Below the pieces are notes generated by a model. That model was not told the DNA's origin and searched no databases. It saw only the letters and a list, made by a program, of their open reading frames with translations. Both the position numbers and the translations under genes were made by a program. Of a stretch of 52,334 bases of DNA, positions 32,268-40,337 are shown piece after piece. Source of the DNA: an uncultured Finegoldia sp. Its GTDB lineage: Bacteria; Bacillota; Clostridia; Tissierellales; Peptoniphilaceae. The DNA lies in assembly GCF_947252345.1 (NCBI RefSeq), contig NZ_CAMXVC010000006.1, positions 1-52,334 on the forward strand. The letters are read 5' to 3'. Position 1 is the stretch's first letter, and each line of letters begins with the position of its first letter.

Positions 32268-33626
32268 TTATTCTTCGTTGTTAATGGCTGTGTTTTTCTT
32301 TGTAATTATTGATGGAGCTATTAAAACAACTAGCAATACTGCAATTATAACATAAACTCCGACATTTCCCATTGCGTTTCCGATTTTACCTAACGTAATT
32401 CCTATCAATCCAAAGTCAAAATCTCCGAATGTCGTATTGTTGAATCCCAATTGTCCCAAAACCGGCAACAAAAATGCTGGAAGAAATGCCAAGAACAATC
32501 CATTGATGAATGAGCCTACCATAGCTCCTCTCCTACCACCTGTTGCGTTTCCGTAAATTCCTGCAGTGGCACCACAGAAGAAGTGTGGAACAAGTCCCGG
32601 AATAATCAACACGCCTCCGAATGCTCCCAAAATGAACATTCCAATCAATCCTCCGATAAAGCTACAAGCAAATCCGAGTATAACTGCTGTTGGTGCGTAT
32701 GGGAAAAATACTGCACAGTCAACTGCAGGAACGGAGTTTGGAATTAATTTCGTAGCGATTCCTTCGAAGGCTGGAATCAAATCTGCAAGAATCATTCTTA
32801 CTCCTGAGTACACGATTGCAACTCCAACTGCAAAGCTCAACGCACACACGATTGCAAAAATGTATGGGTTTTTGCCGCCAGCTAATTTGCCTACAAAATC
32901 CGGACCAGCTTTGATAGATGAAATCAAATAGAACACCATCATTGTAAGTGCTGTCGAGATTGTCGTATTTCTCAAGAAACCCCATTTTTCTGGAATTTCG
33001 ATGTCTTCTGTCGATTTAGAACCTTTTCCGACGATTGAACCGATTAATGCTGCCAAATAATATCCCAATGAGCCGAAGTGACCCATGGCGATTTCATCTC
33101 CGTCAGTCGCTTTGAGTGTGTATTTTTGTCCGATAGCTGGTGAGATTGCACTCCACGCTCCTAAAATAAATCCGCCTGCAAGAACAAGTCCGATTCCTTT
33201 AAAACCGATTGCTCCCAAAGTCGCTGACAATAAACAAGCCATAAAGAAGCTGTGGTGACCTGTCAAGAAAATGTATTTGTATCTCGTAAATCTGGCGATG
33301 ATTAAGTTGAAAACAAGTCCAACCAACAAGATTGACATTGTTTCGACACCCAAAACTTTTTGTGCAACAGATGTTATTGCTTCGTTGTTTGGAACAACTC
33401 CTGTTATGTTAAATCCGTGTTGAATCATTTGGCTCAACGGATCCAAGTTCGTCACGATAACGTTCGCACCAGCCGCCAACATCAAGTAACCTAAGATAGG
33501 TCCCAATGTACCAGTCATAACTTTGTGAGCTGGTTTTTTCAATGCGATTAGACCTATCATTGCGATAAGTCCCATCAAAAACGCTGGTTCAGATAGAATA
33601 TCTTTTATTACTTCTAAGATTCCCAT
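32268..33626 (-). CDS. ulaA: PTS EIIC of the ascorbate (UlaA/SgaT) family
   Basis: 452 residues, a membrane permease with 10 or more helices. The segments AAGANVIVTNLDPLSQMIQHGFNITGVVPNNEA and FLTGHHSFFMACLL are typical of UlaA. It imports the sugar while the EIIB partner phosphorylates it. Neighbours are EIIB 28 nt upstream and a transaldolase downstream. The ascorbate-specific catabolic enzymes (UlaG lactonase, UlaD decarboxylase, UlaE/F) are missing here, so the real substrate may be a different sugar acid or polyol. Confidence 0.88.
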   Translation of the reverse strand: MGILEVIKDILSEPAFLMGLIAMIGLIALKKPAHKVMTGTLGPILGYLMLAAGANVIVTNLDPLSQMIQHGFNITGVVPNNEAITSVAQKVLGVETMSILLVGLVFNLIIARFTRYKYIFLTGHHSFFMACLLSATLGAIGFKGIGLVLAGGFILGAWSAISPAIGQKYTLKATDGDEIAMGHFGSLGYYLAALIGSIVGKGSKSTEDIEIPEKWGFLRNTTISTALTMMVFYLISSIKAGPDFVGKLAGGKNPYIFAIVCALSFAVGVAIVYSGVRMILADLIPAFEGIATKLIPNSVPAVDCAVFFPYAPTAVILGFACSFIGGLIGMFILGAFGGVLIIPGLVPHFFCGATAGIYGNATGGRRGAMVGSFINGLFLAFLPAFLLPVLGQLGFNNTTFGDFDFGLIGITLGKIGNAMGNVGVYVIIAVLLVVLIAPSIITKKNTAINNEE

Positions 33627-33654
33627 AAATCCCTCCTAAATTTTAAATTATATA

Positions 33655-33930
33655 TTATTTGAATCCTTCAAGTACGGGAACTAAATCTTCTTCGATTTTC
33701 TTTCTGTTAGTGTAGCTTTTTACGATAGCTACTTTTTGGTCAGCAGAAAAAATAGATTTAAATTCCTTGACAGTGACAAAAAGGTCAGCTCCCTTTCCGA
33801 CAGCAGCGTTGGAATCGCAAGATTCAACGTTAGCTTCAATTCCCATTTCCTTGCAAATAGCTTCGACTTTCATTTTTAGCAACAAGCTACTTCCAATTCC
33901 ATTACCACATACCGTTACAATATTAATCAT
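33655..33930 (-). CDS. ulaB: PTS EIIB of the ascorbate family
   Basis: 91 residues, soluble. The phosphorylated Cys8 is in TVCGNGIGSSLLLKMKVE, the standard EIIB-Ula loop. It takes phosphate from EIIA and passes it to the sugar bound by EIIC. It overlaps the EIIA gene by 8 nt, and its Shine-Dalgarno (GAGGAGGAAA) lies inside that gene. Confidence 0.9.
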   Translation of the reverse strand: MINIVTVCGNGIGSSLLLKMKVEAICKEMGIEANVESCDSNAAVGKGADLFVTVKEFKSIFSADQKVAIVKSYTNRKKIEEDLVPVLEGFK

Positions 33931-34393
33931 TGTTTTCCTCCTCTAGTTTTTTGTTGATAATTTCCAACATTTTATCTTCTGAATCACAGGCTATGATTTT
34001 TTCTATGATTTCATCTGAATCCAAAATAACTCCCAATTGTTGAAGCGCCTCGATGTGCGAAGAAGAATCCACTGCACACAAGCAAAACAATAGTCTAACC
34101 CAATTGTCTTCGTTTTCTTCTTCATTTCTAAAATTAACGGCCTCGTTAAATTTGGTCAAACTAATCGCCATTTTCTTGACGTTTCCATCGGGACGTGCGT
34201 GAGGAACAGCGACGTTTTCGCAAAGCACGATGTACGGGCCCAGCTCCTCCACACTTTTAATCATACTGTCGATGTAATTTTCGTTGATATAATCATTTTC
34301 GAGCAAACTCGCTGCTGCAATTTTAATAGCATCTCGCCAATTATCTGCTCGTTGTTCAATCCTTACTAAATTTCTCTTGATTAATTCTTTCAC
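33923..34393 (-). CDS. ulaC: PTS EIIA of the ascorbate/mannitol-type family
   Basis: 156 residues, EIIA of the PTS_EIIA_2 fold. The active His is in ENVAVPHARPDGNVKK. The start codon is GTG (34391-34393) with AGAGGTGA 5 nt upstream. It is the first PTS gene of the EIIA-EIIB-EIIC-transaldolase operon. There is 103 nt of AT-rich DNA, with no clear terminator, between it and the AEC carrier gene upstream, so co-transcription with that gene is possible. Confidence 0.9.
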   Translation of the reverse strand: MKELIKRNLVRIEQRADNWRDAIKIAAASLLENDYINENYIDSMIKSVEELGPYIVLCENVAVPHARPDGNVKKMAISLTKFNEAVNFRNEEENEDNWVRLLFCLCAVDSSSHIEALQQLGVILDSDEIIEKIIACDSEDKMLEIINKKLEEENND

Positions 34394-34496
34394 AAATTCA
34401 CCTCTTTACAAAAAATATTAACTAATAAAAGTTATATTAAATTCATTTTATCATAAATCTCTCAACTATTGAACATAAAAAACAAAATCTTACATA

Positions 34497-35438
34497 TCAC
34501 AACAGAAAACTTCCGATAAGTATCACACAAGGCATACTAACAACCGATACAACCGTCGACAAACACAACGCCCTCGAAGGAAAATCCACAGGCTTGTTGA
34601 ACATAACGCTAAAAAGCACGCTCACTCCGGCAATCGGAGCCGCTGACATAGCCAACATTGCAATCTTCGAGTTTGTTGGCATAGGGATAAAATACAAAAT
34701 GACGATGTGAATCAACGGAAAGGCGAAATTTCTGATAAAAGTAATCTCCCAAGCTTTCTTGTCCTTGTAAATAGGCTCGGTGATGCTTACAAAATTTGCC
34801 CCAATCACTATCATACTCAAAGGCGTGTTCATATTTGCCAAGTAAAAAATAGGCTTCGTTATAATGGAAGGTAACCTGTAAATAATACCAAACATAAATA
34901 AAACAAATCCAAGCACGGAGGCTATAATACAAGGATTCATAAAAACTTTCTTCCAATTAATCTTGCCGGATTTATTCGCCTCGAAAAGCCCAATTCCATG
35001 ACTCCACAAAAACAAATTAAACACAGCTAAGTATGGAATCGCATAAAACATTCCCTCTTTGCCGAGCAGAGCCTCAATCAAAGGAATACCCATAAACCCG
35101 CAATTGCTGTAGACGCTTTGAAATTTGTAGTCGCTCAAATTCTCGTTTTTGGAAAATCTCTCGAATTTAAAAACAAAATGACAAATCAAAATTGACGAGC
35201 CCAACAAAATTATCGCACACAAAAAATCCATCTCGAAACTACTCAAAAGACTATCTGTCACAGGTCGATTGAACGCATTGATGATGACGCTACTTCCGAT
35301 TATGTACATAACAAATCTAGTCAATTGTTTGATAGTTTCCTTGCTGAAAAACTCGTATTTCCGCAAAACAAATCCCATTCCCATAAACACAAACATTATC
35401 AAAATCTGCTGAAAAGTAATAACAAAAATAATAACCAC
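34497..35438 (-). CDS. AEC-family (auxin efflux carrier-like) transporter
   Basis: Up to 313 residues with about ten membrane helices in two five-helix halves and the family features QQILIMFVFMGMGFVLRK at the start, GFMGIPLIEALLG in the middle and SAAPIAGVSVLFS near the end. Bacterial members carry malate or other organic anions. The start is uncertain: the GTG at 35438 overlaps the Shine-Dalgarno AGGGGG, so initiation may be at one of the ATT codons (codons 3-4). The terminal genes of this operon are a PTS and a transaldolase, so it may export or import a carboxylate from the same pathway (inference). Confidence 0.82.
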   Translation of the reverse strand: MVIIFVITFQQILIMFVFMGMGFVLRKYEFFSKETIKQLTRFVMYIIGSSVIINAFNRPVTDSLLSSFEMDFLCAIILLGSSILICHFVFKFERFSKNENLSDYKFQSVYSNCGFMGIPLIEALLGKEGMFYAIPYLAVFNLFLWSHGIGLFEANKSGKINWKKVFMNPCIIASVLGFVLFMFGIIYRLPSIITKPIFYLANMNTPLSMIVIGANFVSITEPIYKDKKAWEITFIRNFAFPLIHIVILYFIPMPTNSKIAMLAMSAAPIAGVSVLFSVMFNKPVDFPSRALCLSTVVSVVSMPCVILIGSFLL

Positions 35439-35457
35439 CCCCTACATTTAATTATTT

Positions 35458-35466
35458 ATTATACCA
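35458..35466 (-). promoter_or_regulatory. Extended -10 promoter of the AEC/PTS operon
   Basis: Minus-strand TGGTATAAT, with TACAAA 17 nt further upstream. Transcription would start about 10-20 nt before the AEC coding region. Confidence 0.6.
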
Positions 35467-35567
35467 CTTGGAGAAATTTTTTGTAGAGTATTTTTTTCAA
35501 TTTGCTTTAGAAATTAAAATCGTTAAACCAAAAAAATAAATTTTGAGAGAGCATTTTTTTGCAAAAC

Positions 35568-35592
35568 AAAAAAAACGCCTCTTACGAAGCGT
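35568..35592 (-). terminator. Terminator of the replication operon
   Basis: Minus-strand AACGCTTC / GAGGCGTT around GTAA, then TTTTTTTT, overlapping the end of the NnrE gene. Confidence 0.85.
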
Positions 35593-36226
35593 TGTTTAAT
35601 ACGTATTTGATTGATTTTTCCGGTATCCCAATGTCTTCCACGACGAATTTGGCATTGTAATCTTTCAAGGATTTTTTCGGAAGTTGCAATGTCACGAGCA
35701 AATCACAATCGACACACACGTTGTGAATCAAATACTCGTCCGAATCCAACCCCGATGGCATATCCACACTCACTGTGAATGCTTTTGAATTGTTGATGTA
35801 ATCAATCACATCTTTGTGAATACCCTCGATATCTCTTTTGAGTCCCGTGCCGAAAATGCTGTCGACAATCAAATCATTTTCTTTTATGTCGAATTTCGTG
35901 TTTTCGTCCACAAATTCAATGTCGACGTCCAATTTTTCCAAAATACCGTAGTTGATTTTGAAATCTGTCGTCGCTTTTTCGAGCTTTTCAATCACATACA
36001 CTTTTACTTTTTTTTCAGCGTTGAAAATATCCCTAGCAACTGCAAGTCCATCTCCTCCGTTGTTGCCAACAGACGAAAACACGTACGCCGTGTCAAATTC
36101 TCTGTCCAAAATGTGCTTGGAAATCTGAGCCTTGGCATTTTCCATCAACACAATCGAAGGAACTCCGATTTGCTCAATCGTGTATCGGTCGATTTGCCTC
36201 ATTTGTTCAGCTGTTACATAAATCAT
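35582..36226 (-). CDS. nnrE: NAD(P)H-hydrate epimerase (YjeF N-domain only)
   Basis: 214 residues covering only the epimerase half of YjeF/NnrD-E. It repairs hydrated NAD(P)H by interconverting its R and S forms so that the dehydratase can act. The motif SSVGNNGGDGLAVAR (about 51-65) and MPSGLDSDE are typical. The dehydratase domain is absent and not seen elsewhere in the window. The ATGA overlap with the helicase-loader gene couples their translation. Confidence 0.88.
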   Translation of the reverse strand: MIYVTAEQMRQIDRYTIEQIGVPSIVLMENAKAQISKHILDREFDTAYVFSSVGNNGGDGLAVARDIFNAEKKVKVYVIEKLEKATTDFKINYGILEKLDVDIEFVDENTKFDIKENDLIVDSIFGTGLKRDIEGIHKDVIDYINNSKAFTVSVDMPSGLDSDEYLIHNVCVDCDLLVTLQLPKKSLKDYNAKFVVEDIGIPEKSIKYVLNNAS

Positions 36227-37197
36227 AATCCTCTTTTGAACCTCTCTTCTCTGATATCCCTTCCGAAAAATTGTATCGGCATAAATTCTCCTTTGATTCT
36301 CGAAGCTATTCTCGCATCGTATTGCTCGGACAAATCATCGAGGCTTATGTTGGTCGAAATCATCGTCGTTTTTTGTTGTTGGATTCGGTAGTTGAGCAAA
36401 TCAAACAGCAAGCTGATGTTGGTGTCCGATGAGTTTTCCGTTCCCAAATCGTCAATCATCAAAACGTCGCAATCGTAGAGGATTTCCTCGACTTCCGGCT
36501 GTGGCTGGTCGTTGAAATTCTTGTATCTAATCGAAAAAAGCTTCTTCAAAAGTTGCATCGCAGACATATACACAACAGAATATCCTCGATTGATTATCTC
36601 ACGGGCAACAGAAGACAGCATATAAGTCTTTCCAACTCCGACAGGTCCATACAACAAAATGGACTTGTCCTTTTCGGTGTAGTTTGTCGAATAATCGTAG
36701 AGATAATTTCTGATGTTTTCCATATATTCACGCTGAGAAATCTTGAATGTGGGATTGATTTTCGTGTCAAAAACATTCAAATCAAAATTGTCGAAGTTTT
36801 GCGTGCTCATTTGTTCATTCAGCATACTTTTTTCCCTGGCGATGTTTACCATCAGAGTTTTCTTGCACGAACAGATTTTGCCATCGTAGACTCCAGTGTC
36901 TTTGCACTTGTCGCAGTGGTGTTTGAGTTGTAAAAAATCGCTCGGATATCCGTTTAATATGAGCATTTTGTGCATTTTGTCTTCGAGCGACTTGATTTTG
37001 TTTTCGTAATCTTCGAGCGGAGCTTTGCCACTCATAGCTTTTTGAATGTAAGCGTATCCGATTTTGTTGCGCTCGATGAACAGATTATGATATCCGTCAA
37101 TTTTCTCGAAAATTTCAGCATATCTGTCGTCCAAATCCTTTTTCGATTGTGCCCTGTAATCTTCCAACACTCGGTTGGCTTCTTTTGCGTAGCTCAT
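36223..37197 (-). CDS. dnaI: Helicase loader DnaI/DnaC-like AAA+ ATPase
   Basis: 324 residues. An N-terminal helical part is followed by a cysteine cluster HHCDKCKDTGVYDGKICSCK (likely zinc), then an AAA+ core with Walker A LLYGPVGVGKTYM, Walker B DVLMIDDLGTE and an arginine-finger region ASRIKGEFMPIQF. It loads the DnaB hexamer onto DNA. Neighbours confirm the role: a DnaD-like protein overlaps it by 1 nt and the replicative helicase is three genes away in the same operon. Confidence 0.92.
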   Translation of the reverse strand: MSYAKEANRVLEDYRAQSKKDLDDRYAEIFEKIDGYHNLFIERNKIGYAYIQKAMSGKAPLEDYENKIKSLEDKMHKMLILNGYPSDFLQLKHHCDKCKDTGVYDGKICSCKKTLMVNIAREKSMLNEQMSTQNFDNFDLNVFDTKINPTFKISQREYMENIRNYLYDYSTNYTEKDKSILLYGPVGVGKTYMLSSVAREIINRGYSVVYMSAMQLLKKLFSIRYKNFNDQPQPEVEEILYDCDVLMIDDLGTENSSDTNISLLFDLLNYRIQQQKTTMISTNISLDDLSEQYDARIASRIKGEFMPIQFFGRDIREERFKRGL

Positions 37198-37955
37198 TAT
37201 TTCTTATCCTTTTGTTCACGCGCTTTTTTCATAAAAGCATCCACCACTTTTGAATTTAGATGAGTGGCGTTGTCGATGTCGTTATTTTGTGGTCTGTAAT
37301 ACGTCCTTTTTTTCGTTTTTCGTTGTTTTTTCTTGTTGTTTTCTTCCTGCCATTGTTCCATCGTCATAATTCCATCCAACTTCCAATTTCTCAACACTTG
37401 AAGAACGTAGTTGGTGTTGTTTTTCGTGTTGGGATTGGTCGTGCAGTAATGAAAAGCGCACACCACCAATTCAGGAGTTTGATGATAAGTTGCGATGTGC
37501 TCCAAAACCCTCTCCATCTCGGACTTGGACATTTCCATATCTCTGATGTCTTCGATGTCTCGAAACATCTCTTTGATTTCGTTGCTGTTTTCTGGAATAT
37601 ATGTTTTCTGTGACTCCTCAGGCTCCGGATTGGTTATACCGAGATACAACTGTCTTAGGCTTAGAAAAACCGTATGGTCTGTTTGTGTCTTAACATCTGT
37701 GTATCGTTTTATAATTCCCTGATCCAACCAGTAATTCCACGCCTCGCTGACCTCGTTTTCCGTCAAATCGAGCGCTTTTGCAATCACATCATCTGAAATA
37801 TCTTCGTTTGCCGATGTATCATTTGCCAATTTGAACGCATACAAGTAAACTTTCAATTGATTTCCAGTGGCTATTTGAAGATATTGATTTAAAAATAAAT
37901 TTTCGATAGGAGTTTCCCCCAAATCAATTTTGAATTTTTCTACACTGTACTTCAC
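37197..37955 (-). CDS. DnaD/DnaB-II-type replication initiation protein
   Basis: 252 residues from a GTG start. The N-terminal half looks like a winged helix (DDVIAKALDLTENEVSEAWNYWLDQGIIKRY), the C-terminal half like a DnaD/DnaB_2 domain (MERVLEHIATYHQTPELVVCAFHYCTT..NTNYVLQVLRNWK). In Bacillus such proteins bridge DnaA and the helicase loader. I place the start at the GTG at 37955 because AGAGGTG lies 5 nt upstream; the ATG at 37976 would overlap the previous gene and precede the Shine-Dalgarno. The tail is very Lys/Arg-rich. Confidence 0.85.
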   Translation of the reverse strand: MKYSVEKFKIDLGETPIENLFLNQYLQIATGNQLKVYLYAFKLANDTSANEDISDDVIAKALDLTENEVSEAWNYWLDQGIIKRYTDVKTQTDHTVFLSLRQLYLGITNPEPEESQKTYIPENSNEIKEMFRDIEDIRDMEMSKSEMERVLEHIATYHQTPELVVCAFHYCTTNPNTKNNTNYVLQVLRNWKLDGIMTMEQWQEENNKKKQRKTKKRTYYRPQNNDIDNATHLNSKVVDAFMKKAREQKDKK

Positions 37956-37959
37956 AATA

Positions 37960-38523
37960 TCACCTCTTATTGTCAATCGCCATAGTCAGATTTTTCGAAT
38001 AAATTTTGTCGTCTTTCACCAAGAAAAACTCGTCAAAACCATCTGCGGTTGTGCTCATTTTTTGATTTTCGAAAACTTCCTCGTATTGTGAAAATTCTCG
38101 AAATCCACATTTTTTGTAGCAACTAATCGCCCTCTTGTTGAAACTATTCACATTCAAGTAAATTCTTCTGAGATTGTGGCGTTCAAACGCACATTTTATC
38201 AGTGCTTTGATGGATTCTTCGCCGTAACCTTTGTTCATCTCGTTGGGGTCAAGTACGATTCCCAAGAACGCAGATTTCGTGAACTTGTCGTACTGTTTGA
38301 GTCCGATGTAGCCGACAAGCTTGTGAGAATTATCCCTCAACGCAAAGTATTTTTGCAACCTCGTTTCTCTTTTTTGTCTGAACCACATTTTTATTTCAAA
38401 ATCGTCCAAATCGGACAAGTTGTAATCAATAAATCTCTCATCGTGATGCTTTCCCCACGAAGAAATCTCCAACGCATCTTCAATTTTCAAATCGCTAAGC
38501 GTCAATCGTGGTGTTTTTATCAT
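37960..38523 (-). CDS. GNAT acetyltransferase (RimJ/RimL-like)
   Basis: 187 residues. The acetyl-CoA-binding segment is LGIVLDPNEMNKGYGEESIKALIKCAF, followed by NLRRIYLNVNSFNKRAISCYKKCGF, the usual GNAT layout. These enzymes acetylate protein N-termini or small molecules; the target is unknown. It overlaps dnaB by 4 nt (ATGA) and lies between replication genes, which may only reflect operon packing. Confidence 0.88.
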   Translation of the reverse strand: MIKTPRLTLSDLKIEDALEISSWGKHHDERFIDYNLSDLDDFEIKMWFRQKRETRLQKYFALRDNSHKLVGYIGLKQYDKFTKSAFLGIVLDPNEMNKGYGEESIKALIKCAFERHNLRRIYLNVNSFNKRAISCYKKCGFREFSQYEEVFENQKMSTTADGFDEFFLVKDDKIYSKNLTMAIDNKR

Positions 38524-39857
38524 TTATTAAACGCTCCAACTTCTGGAAGTCTGTTGTCCAAATCCATAAATTTTGTGTGTTCCTTGTCGAAGAGCATATC
38601 CACAGTACCCGTCGGTCCGTTACGGTGTTTAGCGACGATGATTTCCGCAATGTTTGGCTTGTCCGTTTCCGGATCGTAGTAATCGTCACGATACAGCATC
38701 AACACGACGTCGGCGTCCTGCTCGATAGCGCCAGATTCACGAAGGTCACTCATAACCGGTCTGTGGTTTGGCCTTTGGTCAGGCGCACGGGAAAGCTGAC
38801 TTAGTGCGAGTATCGGACAATTCAATTCCTTCGCAAGTCCTTTGAGCCCACGAGAAATCGTGGAAATTTCTTGTTGTCTGTTTTCGTTTCTGCCACTCGT
38901 AGTCATCAGTTGAAGATAATCTATGATTACCAAATCCAATTCCCCACGCGCTTTTAATTTACGGCACTTCGAACGAAGCTCATTCAACGATATCGAAGAT
39001 GTGTCATCGACAAACATATGACTGTCTGCAATCAACTTCGAGGCCTGTCCCAAATTCATCCAGTCTGTGACTTTTCCGCTGACGAGTTCCGATAAATTTA
39101 TGTTGCTGAGTGCCGACAACAATCTCTGAGTCAACTGCATCTTGCTCATTTCAAGAGAAAAAACTGCGACGTAGTTGTCGACGCTCGCCTTGAAGGCGAT
39201 GTTGAGCGCCAACGACGTCTTGCCCATTGCCGGACGAGCTGCGAGCAAAATCAAATCGGATTTTTGAAGTCCGGACAACTGTCTGTCCAAATCCAAAAGC
39301 CCCGTCGTAACTCCCGTGAGTTTGCCCTGATTTACACTCATTTCCCCGATTTTCGCAAGCGTCGGCTCCAACATTTCTGAGATTGGAACCAAATCCTGGT
39401 GCTTTCTGTTCTGGCTTATCTTGAAGATGTTGCTCTCTGCGTATTCAAGCAGTTCGCCTACAGAATTGTTGGCAATGGACATATCGATAATGTCTTGTGA
39501 CACTCTCATCAGATTTCTGATAATCGCCTTGCTCTTGATGATATCGGCGTAGTATTTTACGTTCGCCCCGCTTCCAACAGCTTCGGAAATGCTGATTAAT
39601 TCGTCAATCCCTCCGATTAATTCGAGCATATTGTTCGTGCGAAGCTGGTCTTCCAAAGTGATGTAATCGACAGGCTTCTCGTCGTCGACAACTTGAAGAA
39701 TCGCCTTGTAGATTTCCTGATACTTCGTCGAGTAAAAATCTACCGGCTCCACGATTTCTCCCGCATTGTCGATGGCTCTCTCGTCAATTATCATCGCCCC
39801 GATTACGCTTCTCTCCGCCTCCAAATCACACGGCATTATGCTTTCTCGATTTTCCAT
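38520..39857 (-). CDS. dnaB: Replicative DNA helicase
   Basis: 445 residues (DnaC in Bacillus naming). The N-terminal primase-interaction domain (DLEAERSVIGAMIID...) is followed by a RecA-like motor with Walker A AARPAMGKTSLALN, Walker B LDLVIIDYLQLM and the motif DLRESGAIEQDADVV. It is the ring helicase of the replication fork. The start at 39857 is chosen because GGAGGTGAGG precedes it; the frame extends 7 codons further to a TTG. The loader dnaI and a DnaD-like gene are in the same operon. Confidence 0.96.
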   Translation of the reverse strand: MENRESIMPCDLEAERSVIGAMIIDERAIDNAGEIVEPVDFYSTKYQEIYKAILQVVDDEKPVDYITLEDQLRTNNMLELIGGIDELISISEAVGSGANVKYYADIIKSKAIIRNLMRVSQDIIDMSIANNSVGELLEYAESNIFKISQNRKHQDLVPISEMLEPTLAKIGEMSVNQGKLTGVTTGLLDLDRQLSGLQKSDLILLAARPAMGKTSLALNIAFKASVDNYVAVFSLEMSKMQLTQRLLSALSNINLSELVSGKVTDWMNLGQASKLIADSHMFVDDTSSISLNELRSKCRKLKARGELDLVIIDYLQLMTTSGRNENRQQEISTISRGLKGLAKELNCPILALSQLSRAPDQRPNHRPVMSDLRESGAIEQDADVVLMLYRDDYYDPETDKPNIAEIIVAKHRNGPTGTVDMLFDKEHTKFMDLDNRLPEVGAFNK

Positions 39858-39890
39858 TACCTCACCTCCTAGCTTCAAATTTTGTTCAAA

Positions 39891-40337
39891 CTACTCCTTG
39901 TCCACGACAACTTTCAAATTGGCGTTGATGTCCGGATAGACTTTTACAGTTACTTCAAATGTTCCCAACGATTTGATGTTTTCCTTCATTTCGATTTTCT
40001 TCTTGTCAACATCCAAATTGTGTTGCTCCTTCAAAGCTTTTTCGATATCCATTGACGTGATTGAACCGAAAAGCCTGTCGCCTTCGCCAGTCTTGGCGAT
40101 TATCTTGACATTCACGCTTTCTATTTTCGCCTTCAATTCATTTGCGTTTTTGATGTTTTCTCTCTCAATCGCTCTTAATTCCGCTTGTTTTTCTTCCCAA
40201 ATTTTTATATTTTCTTTTGTAGCTTCCACTGCAAGCTTGTTAGGTAGAAGGAAGTTTCTCGCAAATCCTGTTTTGGCATTCACCATTTCCCCTGCTTTTC
40301 CAAGCTTGTCAACATTGCTAGTCAATATAACTTTCAT
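39891..40337 (-). CDS. rplI: 50S ribosomal protein L9
   Basis: 148 residues. MKVILTSNVDKLGKAGEMVNAKTGFARNFLLPNKLA is the typical L9 start: the N-terminal rRNA-binding domain, then the long helix and a C-terminal domain. The frame extends 8 codons upstream, but the ATG at 40337 follows AAGGAGG by 6 nt. It overlaps the gdpP end by 20 nt and precedes dnaB by 33 nt, a common Firmicute arrangement. Confidence 0.96.
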   Translation of the reverse strand: MKVILTSNVDKLGKAGEMVNAKTGFARNFLLPNKLAVEATKENIKIWEEKQAELRAIERENIKNANELKAKIESVNVKIIAKTGEGDRLFGSITSMDIEKALKEQHNLDVDKKKIEMKENIKSLGTFEVTVKVYPDINANLKVVVDKE

